From the NCBI GenBank assembly GCA_019348335.1, contig JAHWJR010000063.1, forward strand, positions 1-5,801: DNA of 5,801 nt, read 5' to 3'. The DNA comes from Actinomycetota bacterium. GTDB taxonomy: Bacteria > Actinomycetota > Acidimicrobiia > Acidimicrobiales > CADCSY01. The position numbers were made by a program, and so were the translations under genes. The notes beneath the pieces are model-generated. The model was not told the origin of the DNA. It searched no databases and was given only the letters and a program-made list of their open reading frames with translations. Below, in pieces: positions 1 to 5,068 of the stretch (the first letter of the stretch is position 1; the number at the start of each line of letters is the position of its first letter).

Positions 1-47
1 ACGTGGCCGCGTCGATGATCGACGGGATGAGCCTCCCCCGTTCCTGA
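1..47 (+). CDS. Possible 3' end of an upstream gene (partial)
   Basis: The frame beginning at base 3 reads 14 residues, VAASMIDGMSLPRS, and stops at TGA 45-47. Thirteen of these 14 codons end in G or C, as in the confirmed genes here. The other two forward frames either hit a stop at once or show poor third-position GC. This suggests the tail of a plus-strand gene ending 28 nt before the dGTPase-like gene, which could then be cotranscribed with it. The fragment is too short to identify a family, and chance cannot be excluded. Confidence 0.4.
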   Translation, partial: VAASMIDGMSLPRS

Positions 48-62
48 GTCACTCCCCGTCGC

Positions 63-68
63 TACGCT
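63..68 (+). promoter_or_regulatory. Candidate -10 element TACGCT of a leaderless start
   Basis: TACGCT fits the actinobacterial TANNNT -10 pattern and ends 7 nt before the ATG at 76. No purine-rich Shine-Dalgarno sequence precedes that ATG. A transcript starting at or next to the ATG would be leaderless. No convincing -35 is seen: TTCCTG at 41-46 is the nearest, with a 16-nt spacer. This is inference from pattern and spacing only. Confidence 0.3.
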
Positions 69-75
69 CGCCGGC

Positions 76-1152
76 ATGGACGTGGCCGAGCTCCGACAGC
101 TGCCGGCGGTGGCCCACCGGGCGGCCGAGGTGGGCCCGGCGCCCACCGGCCTGGTCGAGCGCACCGAGCGGGAGGACGCCGAGGCCCTGCGCCTGGCTCC
201 GGGAGCGACCCGCGCCGAGGGGGCGGGGCGGCGGGCCAGGCCCGAGGTGCCCGACCGCTTCCGCACCTGCTTCCAGCGCGACCTCGACCGCATCCAGCAC
301 AGCCGGCCGTTCCGGCGGCTGGCCGGCAAGTGCCAGGTCTTCATCGCCCCCGACGACGACCACCTCCGCACCCGGCTGACCCACGCCATCGAGGTGGCCC
401 AGGTGGCGACCTCGATCGCCCGCGGCGCCGGCCTCAACGTCGACCTGGCCGCTGCCGCCGCCGTGGCCCACGACTGCGGCCACGGCCCCGCCGGCCACGC
501 CAGCGAGGACGCGCTGTCCCCCTTCGTCGAAGGTGGCTACCACCACGCCGTCTACGGCGCCGACGTGGTGCTGGCGCCGCTCAACCTGTGCGCCGAGACG
601 CTCGACGCGGTGCGCAACCACTCCTGGAACCGCCCGGCACCGGCCACGCCCGAGGGCGAGGTGGTGGCGTGGGCCGACCGCATCGCCTACGTGTGCCACG
701 ACTTCGAGGACGCCGTCGACGCCGGCGTGGTCCATCCCAACGACCTGCCGGCCGAGGTCGCCGACGTCGTGGGGGCCAGCCGCTCGGGCCAACTCGGCGC
801 GTTCGTCACCGCCCTGCTCGAGACCATCGCCGAGACCGGCACCGTGGCCCTGCGCCAGCCCGAGGCCAGCGCCCTGGCGGCGCTGCGGGCGTTCAACTAC
901 GAGCGCATCTACCTGCGCCCGGCGGCCGCCGAGCAGGCCCGCCGGGTCATCGCCCTCCTGCGGTCGCTCACCGAGTGGTTCGTGGGCAACCCCCGCGACC
1001 ACGACGACGGCCGGCCGGCGCCGGCGCCCGGCAGCCCCGAGGCGGTGGCGGCCGCGGTGCGCTACGTGAGCGGCATGACCGACCGCTTCGCTCTCGACCT
1101 CGCCGTCGAGCACCTGGGCTGGGACCGCGCCGCTCTCCCCCGCGGGGTGTAG
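76..1152 (+). CDS. dGTPase-like HD-domain dNTP triphosphohydrolase
   Basis: This 358-residue cytoplasmic enzyme of the HD superfamily is predicted to hydrolyse dGTP or other dNTPs to the deoxynucleoside and triphosphate. The family signature is in order: FQRDLDRIQHSRPFRRL at about residues 66-82; LTHAIEV with metal ligand H103; AHDCGHGPAGHASE with H132-D133; RNHSW at 180-184; and ADRIAY with D201. These give the complete H...HD...D metal set. H136 and H141 match the extra conserved histidines. The first 55 residues are low-complexity and poorly conserved, and the C-terminus is helical and Ala/Arg-rich. The ATG at 76 is the first usable start after in-frame stops at 16-18 and 28-30. It has no Shine-Dalgarno sequence but does have a TANNNT hexamer 7 nt upstream. 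Residues at the usual KTQVF and HDxGHxPFGHxGE motifs differ (KCQVF, HDCGHGPAGHASE). The family is clear; the exact dNTP preference cannot be read from sequence. The gene converges on rpmA with 31 bp between. Confidence 0.88.
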   Translation: MDVAELRQLPAVAHRAAEVGPAPTGLVERTEREDAEALRLAPGATRAEGAGRRARPEVPDRFRTCFQRDLDRIQHSRPFRRLAGKCQVFIAPDDDHLRTRLTHAIEVAQVATSIARGAGLNVDLAAAAAVAHDCGHGPAGHASEDALSPFVEGGYHHAVYGADVVLAPLNLCAETLDAVRNHSWNRPAPATPEGEVVAWADRIAYVCHDFEDAVDAGVVHPNDLPAEVADVVGASRSGQLGAFVTALLETIAETGTVALRQPEASALAALRAFNYERIYLRPAAAEQARRVIALLRSLTEWFVGNPRDHDDGRPAPAPGSPEAVAAAVRYVSGMTDRFALDLAVEHLGWDRAALPRGV

Positions 1153-1164
1153 CGCCGTCGCCCG

Positions 1165-1181
1165 GGCCGGCGGTGCCGGCC
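1165..1181. terminator. Short hairpin between convergent genes
   Basis: GGCCGGC (1165-1171) and GCCGGCC (1175-1181) form a perfect 7-bp GC stem with a GGT loop. It fills most of the 31-bp gap between the stop codons of the dGTPase-like gene and rpmA. It could stop transcription from both sides. There is no real U-tract, so intrinsic termination is a plausible reading rather than a certain one. Confidence 0.45.
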
Positions 1182-1183
1182 GT

Positions 1184-1456
1184 TCAGCTGGAGGAAGGAG
1201 CCGCCTCGCCAGGAAGGACGTCGACGAGCTTGCGGCCCTTGCGGGCGGCGAACTTCACGTGCCCGGGAGCCTTGGCGAACAGCGTGTCGTCGTTGCCGCG
1301 GCCGACGTTCTCACCGGGGTGGAACCGGGTGCCGCGCTGGCGGACGATGATGGCCCCGGCCTTGACCAGGTGGCCGTCGTAGACCTTGACGCCCAGGCGC
1401 TGCCCGGGAGAGTCGCGGCCGTTGCGGGTGGAACCCCCACCCTTGGTCTTCGACAT
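1184..1456 (-). CDS. rpmA: 50S ribosomal protein L27
   Basis: This 90-residue protein has the full L27 pattern: KGGGSTRNGRDSPGQRLGVK near the N-terminus (about residues 5-24), IIVRQRGTRFHPGENVGRG in the centre (about 36-54), then TLFAKAPGHVKF. L27 lies at the peptidyl-transferase centre of the 50S subunit, with its N-terminal tail reaching toward the tRNA ends. There is no cleavable N-terminal extension of the Firmicutes type: the protein starts MSKTKGGG. The C-terminus carries a short Ser-rich tail, PGEAAPSSS. The ATG lies one base after the rplU stop (TGA-C-ATG), with a GGGGGAG Shine-Dalgarno sequence inside the end of rplU, so the two genes are almost certainly cotranscribed and probably translationally coupled. 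The usual next gene, obg, is absent; a convergent gene lies downstream. Confidence 0.97.
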   Translation of the reverse strand: MSKTKGGGSTRNGRDSPGQRLGVKVYDGHLVKAGAIIVRQRGTRFHPGENVGRGNDDTLFAKAPGHVKFAARKGRKLVDVLPGEAAPSSS

Positions 1457-1457
1457 G

Positions 1458-1772
1458 TCAGCTCCCCCGCGAGATGCCGGTGATCTCGATGGTCGAGTAC
1501 TTCTGGCGGTGTCCCCAGTGCCGGCGCTGGTTCGACTTGTTCTTGTAGGTGAAGCCCCGGATCTTGGGGCCCTTGGCGGTGCCCACGACCCGAGCGGCCA
1601 CCGACGCCCCTGCCAGGTCGCCCGGCGTCGAGACCACCGTGCCGCCGTCGACGAGCAGCACCGGGGTGAAGCTCACCTCGGCGCCCACGTCGTGGCCCAA
1701 CAGCTCGACCTGGAGCTGTTCGCCCTCGGCGACCCGCGCCTGCTTGCCTCCGGTCTTGATCACGGCGTACAT
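1458..1772 (-). CDS. rplU: 50S ribosomal protein L21
   Basis: This 104-residue protein has normal L21 length. It opens with MYAVIKTGGKQARVAEGEQL, which is near-diagnostic, and carries the C-terminal signature YKNKSNQRRHWGHRQKYSTI (about residues 76-95). It binds 23S rRNA in the 50S subunit. It is the first gene of a two-gene minus-strand unit with rpmA. Because the two genes to its right run on the plus strand, it cannot be reached from the RNase E/G gene and needs its own promoter in 1773-1943. The sequence before the ATG, TAGGGTGGCCGACTG, could be read either as a weak Shine-Dalgarno sequence or as a -10 element of a leaderless mRNA. No odd residues or truncation are seen. Confidence 0.97.
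   Translation of the reverse strand: MYAVIKTGGKQARVAEGEQLQVELLGHDVGAEVSFTPVLLVDGGTVVSTPGDLAGASVAARVVGTAKGPKIRGFTYKNKSNQRRHWGHRQKYSTIEITGISRGS
1462..1468 (-). promoter_or_regulatory. Ribosome binding site of rpmA
   Basis: On the minus strand GGGGGAG lies 5 nt before the rpmA ATG and within the last codons of rplU. This strong site confirms the rpmA start and indicates coupling to rplU translation. Confidence 0.7.
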
Positions 1773-1781
1773 CAGTCGGCC

Positions 1782-1787
1782 ACCCTA
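1782..1787 (-). promoter_or_regulatory. Candidate -10 element TAGGGT before rplU
   Basis: Read on the minus strand, TAGGGT ends 9 nt before the rplU ATG and fits TANNNT. The hexamer 17 nt further upstream does not resemble TTGACA. The same G-rich stretch could instead act as a weak Shine-Dalgarno sequence, so the two readings compete. Confidence 0.3.
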
Positions 1788-1931
1788 CCGGACCGGAGCA
1801 TGGAGCGCGCCGGCCGCACCGCCGGCCGGGCAGGCACGCCGGGTCCCCACCGCCAGGATGGCCGGAGAACTGCACGAATCGGCATCCTTCGCCAGCCGCC
1901 ACTCCGAAGAGCGGGCGACCGCCACCTGATC

Positions 1932-1938
1932 GAGGAGA
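1932..1938 (+). promoter_or_regulatory. Ribosome binding site of the CHRD gene
   Basis: GAGGAGA lies 5 nt upstream of the ATG at 1944. It fixes this start within a frame that stays open far upstream, antisense to rplU. Confidence 0.65.
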
Positions 1939-1943
1939 CCACC

Positions 1944-2375
1944 ATGCGTCTGCACCGACTCGCCCTCATCCCCGCCACGGGCGCCCTCGCCCTGCTGGTG
2001 GCCACGTCGCCGGCAGGCGCCGGCGGTCGGCCGCTCAGCGCCGACCTCACCGGTGCGGCCGAGGTCCCCCGCCCCGGCGACCCCGACGGCCGCGGCACCG
2101 CCTTCGTCACGGTGAACCCGGGGCAGGGCGAGATCTGCTTCGACCTCAACGTCTCGGGCATCGCCCCCGCCACTGCCGCCCACATCCACGAGGCTCCCGC
2201 CGGGCAGGCCGGGCCCGTGGTGGTGACGCTGACCGCGCCGACCAGCGGTTCCTCCAGCGACTGCGTCGCCGTGGGCCGTGCGCAGGCCAAGGACATCCTC
2301 AAGAACAGCTCCGACTACTACGTCAACGTCCACAACGCCGAGTTCCCGGCCGGGGCGCTCCGGGGCCAGCTCTAG
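1944..2375 (+). CDS. Secreted CHRD-domain protein
   Basis: This 143-residue protein begins with a Sec-type signal peptide: MRLHR, then a hydrophobic Ala/Leu segment to about residue 20, with a likely cut after SPAGA near residue 26. The mature part of about 115 residues is a single CHRD domain (chordin-type, Pfam CHRD family). Its hallmarks are LTGAAEVP (35-42), the core AAHIHEAPAGQAGPVVV (78-94), and the closing motif YYVNVHNAEFPAGALRGQL (125-143). Two cysteines, C65 and C107, could form a disulfide after export. The molecular role of bacterial CHRD proteins is poorly defined, and none is claimed here. The start is set by the signal peptide and the GAGGAGA site. No transmembrane segment or anchor follows the signal, so the product is probably released or loosely wall-associated. 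It is likely a single-gene unit, ending at a strong hairpin. Confidence 0.9.
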   Translation: MRLHRLALIPATGALALLVATSPAGAGGRPLSADLTGAAEVPRPGDPDGRGTAFVTVNPGQGEICFDLNVSGIAPATAAHIHEAPAGQAGPVVVTLTAPTSGSSSDCVAVGRAQAKDILKNSSDYYVNVHNAEFPAGALRGQL

Positions 2376-2387
2376 CGCTGGCAGACA

Positions 2388-2412
2388 GGCCCGGCGGCCA
2401 CGCCGCCGGGCC
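2388..2412 (+). terminator. Strong GC hairpin after the CHRD gene
   Basis: GGCCCGGCGGC (2388-2398) pairs perfectly with GCCGCCGGGCC (2402-2412), giving an 11-bp stem with a CAC loop 12 nt after the stop codon. No U-tract follows, as is common for terminators in high-GC actinobacteria. It probably separates the CHRD gene from the SDR gene. Confidence 0.65.
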
Positions 2413-2443
2413 GGAGCCCTCCGGTGGCAGCCCGGCTCGTGGT

Positions 2444-2449
2444 TAGGGT
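2444..2449 (+). promoter_or_regulatory. Candidate -10 element TAGGGT before the SDR gene
   Basis: TAGGGT fits TANNNT and ends 6 nt before the ATG at 2456. No Shine-Dalgarno sequence lies between them, so a leaderless transcript is possible. It is the same hexamer as the one before rplU. No clear -35 is present. Confidence 0.35.
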
Positions 2450-2455
2450 TCGGGC

Positions 2456-3211
2456 ATGGCAGCACACGAGCCGGACGTGAGCGGGCGGGTCGCCGTGGTG
2501 ACCGGCGCCAGCCGAGGCCTGGGAGCGGGCCTGGCCCGGCACTTCGCCGAGCGCGGGGTACGGCTCGGGCTGTGCGCCCGCAGCCGGTCCGCCCTCGACT
2601 CGGGGCCCGACGTCGTCTCCGAGCAGGTGGACGTCACCGACCCGGCGGCAGTCGACCGGTTCGCCGCCACCGTGGTCGAGCGCCTGGGCCGCATCGACCT
2701 GTGGGTCAACAACGCCGGCGTGCTCGAGCCCATCGAGCCTCTGCGCGACACCGACCCGGCGGCGTTCCGGGACCACGTGGCCATCAACCTCCTCGGGGTG
2801 GTCCACGGCAGCCAGACCTTCGTACGCCACCTCCACCACCGCGGCGGCGACGGCGTGCTGGTCAACGTGAGCTCGGGTGCCGCCGACCACGCCTACGCCG
2901 GCTGGGGCCCCTACTGCGCCACCAAGGCGGCGGTCGACCGCCTCACCGAGGTGATCGAGCTGGAGGAGGCGCATCACGGCCTGCGGGCCTACGCCTTCTC
3001 CCCTGGCGTGGTCGACACCGACATGCAGGCCACCATCCGCCAGTGCCCTCCCGAGCGGTTCCCCCGGGTGGAGCGCTTCCGCCAGCTCGAGCGGGCCGGG
3101 GCCTTCAACAGCCCCGAGCACGTGGCCCGGCACCTGCTGGCTCTGGCCTTCGGCCCCGACGGAGGGCAAGCCGGCTACCGGGTGCGGGTACCGGACGAGC
3201 ACGCCGGCTGA
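2456..3211 (+). CDS. Short-chain dehydrogenase/reductase (SDR)
   Basis: This 251-residue NAD(P)-dependent oxidoreductase of the classical SDR type has family-typical length and a Rossmann fold. The cofactor motif TGASRGLG is at residues 16-23, DVTD at 59-62, NNAG at 85-88, the structural Asn at N111, catalytic Ser in NVSSG (S139/S140), and the YCATK active site with Y153 and K157. FSPGVVDTDMQ (181-191) follows. The run after it, IRQCPPERFP...FRQLERAG...PEHVARHLL, resembles the sepiapterin/benzil-reductase-like branch, but the substrate cannot be set from sequence. The R in TGASRG and the ARSRS stretch after beta-strand 2 (41-45) hint at NADP(H) use; this is inference. No signal peptide is seen, so it is cytoplasmic. 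It starts 80 bp after the CHRD gene, beyond a hairpin, and its stop lies 9 bp from that of the convergent RNase E/G gene. Confidence 0.93.
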   Translation: MAAHEPDVSGRVAVVTGASRGLGAGLARHFAERGVRLGLCARSRSALDSGPDVVSEQVDVTDPAAVDRFAATVVERLGRIDLWVNNAGVLEPIEPLRDTDPAAFRDHVAINLLGVVHGSQTFVRHLHHRGGDGVLVNVSSGAADHAYAGWGPYCATKAAVDRLTEVIELEEAHHGLRAYAFSPGVVDTDMQATIRQCPPERFPRVERFRQLERAGAFNSPEHVARHLLALAFGPDGGQAGYRVRVPDEHAG

Positions 3212-3220
3212 CGTACCGGC

Positions 3221-5068
3221 CTACCCCCGCTCCACGGCCTCCCGGGCACGGCTGTCGAGGAGGACCCCGCGCCCCTCACAGGTCGGGCACACCGACGACA
3301 TCGACTCGAGCAGGCCCTCGCCGATGCGCTTGCGGGTCATCTGGACCAACCCCAGCTCGGAGACCTCGAACACCTGCGTGCGGGTCTTGTCCCTGGCCAG
3401 GGCGTCGCGGAAGACCCTCATGAGGTCGTCGCGGTTGTGCTTGAGCTCCATGTCGATGAAGTCGATGACGATGATGCCGCCGATGTCGCGCAGCCGGAGC
3501 TGGTGGGCGATCTCCTCCGCGGCCTCGAGGTTGTTGCGGTAGACCGTCTCCTCCAGGCTCGAGCGGCCCACGTTGCGCCCGGTGTTCACGTCGATGACGG
3601 TGAGCGCTTCGGTCCGCTCGATGATGAGCGAGCCCCCCGAGGGCAGCCACACCTTGCGGTCGAGCGCCTTGTGCAGCTGCTCGGCCACGTGGTGGCGCTC
3701 GAGAAGGGGGAGTGCCTCGGTCTCGGGGTCGTAGAACTCCACCCGCTCGCTCAGCTCCGGGGCGATGGAGGCCACGTAGTCGCGCACCTCCTCGTACAGG
3801 CCACGGTCGTCGATGACGACGCCGCGGTACGAGGGGTTGAACTCCTCGCGAATGACCCGCACGGCCATGGTGGGCTCCCGGTACAGCAGGGCCGGCGCCT
3901 GCGAGCGGCGGGCGAGGGCCTCGATCTGCTCCCACCTGCGCAACAGGTGACCCACGTCGCGCTGCAGCTCCCCGGTGGTGGCCTCCGCCGCCGCGGTGCG
4001 CACGATGAGCCCGTGGTCCTCGGGCTTCACCTGATCGAGCACCGCCCGCAGCCGCTTGCGCTCGTCGTCGGGCAACCGCTTGGAGATCCCGTAGGTGGAG
4101 GAGTTGGGGATGAGCACCACGAAGCGCCCCGGCAGGGAGATCTCCTGGGTGAGCCGGGCGCCCTTGTGCCCGATGGGGTTCTTGGTGACCTGGCAGATCA
4201 GCGACTGGCGGGCCCGGAGGATGTCCTCGATCCGAGCGGGCCCTCCCTCCTCGACGTCCTCGGCGTCGTATTGGACGTCGCCCCGGTAGAGCACCGCGTT
4301 CTTGGGCGTGCCGATGTCGAGGAAGGCCGCCTCCATCCCGGGCAACACGTTCTGGACCCGGCCGAGGTACACGTTCCCGTGGATCTGGGAGTCGTCCTCC
4401 CGGGCCACGTAGTGCTCGATGAGCATGCGGCCCTCGAGGACGGCGATCTGGGTCGTCCCGTCGCCCACGTGGACGCACATGAGGTAGCGCCCCACCGGCC
4501 GGCCGTTGCGCTGCCGCCCCCGGCGGCGCTCGACGGCCTCGGCCGCGAGTGCGGTGTCGGCGACATCGCCAGGCGCCTCCCCACCGCCCTTGCCGCCGCC
4601 GCCACCCCGGCCCCGACCCCGACGCCGGCGGCGCCGGGGGGCCTCACCGTCGGCGGCTCCGCCCGGTGCGCCGTCCACCGAGCCGTCCGGTCCGGCACCG
4701 GAAGCAGGGCCATCAGACGCCGGCGGCGGCGCCGGGCGGGTGTCACCGATCTTCGGCTTGTGGGGCACCAGCGCCTTCTCGCCCGCCGCCGCCGACGGCA
4801 TGTTCTCTCGCAGCCGATCGGGCAGCTCGTCGGGGAGATCGGTGCCGCCAGCCACGTCGGCCCCTTCACCCTGGCCCTGGTCGTCGCCGCTCCGGCCCGA
4901 GCGGTTGCGGTTGCGGCCGCCCCGCGACCCCCGCCGGCGCCGGCCGCCGGCGCCGTCGCCACGGGCAGCGGCGTCAGCCGGCGCCGGGTGCTCGGGCGCC
5001 GGAGGGGAGGGGCGTTCGGGATTGGCGTCGGTCGAGGACCGGGTGCTCGGTCCGTCCGGTTCGGGCAT
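3221..5068 (-). CDS. RNase E/G family endoribonuclease
   Basis: This 615-residue single-strand-specific endoribonuclease is expected to act in rRNA/tRNA processing and mRNA decay. Residues 1-190 are low-complexity, with Arg/Gly-rich patches near 39-61, 143-163 and 179-195, likely disordered and RNA-binding. The conserved core begins at GRYLMCVHVGDGTTQIAVLE (193-212) and includes an S1-like segment from IHGNVYLGRVQNVLPGMEAA (about 229). The DNase I-like catalytic part follows, with D493 in VIDVNTGR and D536 in IVIDFIDM. They are 43 residues apart, as are D303 and D346 of E. coli RNase E. The zinc-link CPTC (C594, C597) lies 58 residues further, also matching E. coli. The protein ends 18 residues after C597, so it lacks both the small domain of E. 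coli enzymes and any C-terminal scaffold. The chosen ATG has AGAAGGGA 8 nt upstream. An in-frame ATG at 5164 would lie deeper inside the DUF2344 gene without such a site. The gene is named rne or rng in different genomes. Confidence 0.95.
   Translation of the reverse strand: MPEPDGPSTRSSTDANPERPSPPAPEHPAPADAAARGDGAGGRRRRGSRGGRNRNRSGRSGDDQGQGEGADVAGGTDLPDELPDRLRENMPSAAAGEKALVPHKPKIGDTRPAPPPASDGPASGAGPDGSVDGAPGGAADGEAPRRRRRRGRGRGGGGGKGGGEAPGDVADTALAAEAVERRRGRQRNGRPVGRYLMCVHVGDGTTQIAVLEGRMLIEHYVAREDDSQIHGNVYLGRVQNVLPGMEAAFLDIGTPKNAVLYRGDVQYDAEDVEEGGPARIEDILRARQSLICQVTKNPIGHKGARLTQEISLPGRFVVLIPNSSTYGISKRLPDDERKRLRAVLDQVKPEDHGLIVRTAAAEATTGELQRDVGHLLRRWEQIEALARRSQAPALLYREPTMAVRVIREEFNPSYRGVVIDDRGLYEEVRDYVASIAPELSERVEFYDPETEALPLLERHHVAEQLHKALDRKVWLPSGGSLIIERTEALTVIDVNTGRNVGRSSLEETVYRNNLEAAEEIAHQLRLRDIGGIIVIDFIDMELKHNRDDLMRVFRDALARDKTRTQVFEVSELGLVQMTRKRIGEGLLESMSSVCPTCEGRGVLLDSRAREAVERG

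Larger units (their letters stand above)
1773..1943. promoter_or_regulatory. Divergent promoter region, rplU-rpmA / CHRD gene
   Basis: This 171-bp gap lies between two outward-reading genes, so it must hold promoters for both strands. On the minus side TAGGGT (1782-1787) lies 9 nt before the rplU ATG. On the plus side GAGGAGA (1932-1938) precedes the CHRD start. A 6-bp inverted repeat, CCGGCC/GGCCGG (1810-1815 and 1824-1829, 8-nt loop), lies in a GC-rich patch; I cannot say whether it matters. I see no canonical -35 and no recognised L21 leader structure. Confidence 0.5.

Noticed and set aside
49..1113. A 354-codon minus-strand open frame over the dGTPase-like gene
   Set aside because: Its composition is Gly/Val/Ala/Arg-rich with no motifs, and the plus-strand frame holds the intact HD signature.
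1386..1943. An upstream extension of the CHRD reading frame
   Set aside because: The frame is open only as an antisense shadow of rplU. The signal peptide and GAGGAGA site place the start at 1944.
2372..3202. A 276-codon minus-strand open frame over the SDR gene
   Set aside because: The plus strand carries every SDR motif; the antisense frame is a GC shadow.
3203..3220. GCCGG/CCGGC inverted repeat at the SDR and RNase convergent stops
   Set aside because: The stem is only 5 bp with an 8-nt loop, easily expected by chance at this GC content, so it is not called a terminator.
4500..4990. GC-rich short repeats (CCGCCG, GCCGGCG) resembling a repeat array
   Set aside because: They are codon-level low complexity encoding the Arg/Gly/Pro-rich N-terminal arm of RNase E/G, with no regular unit or spacer.
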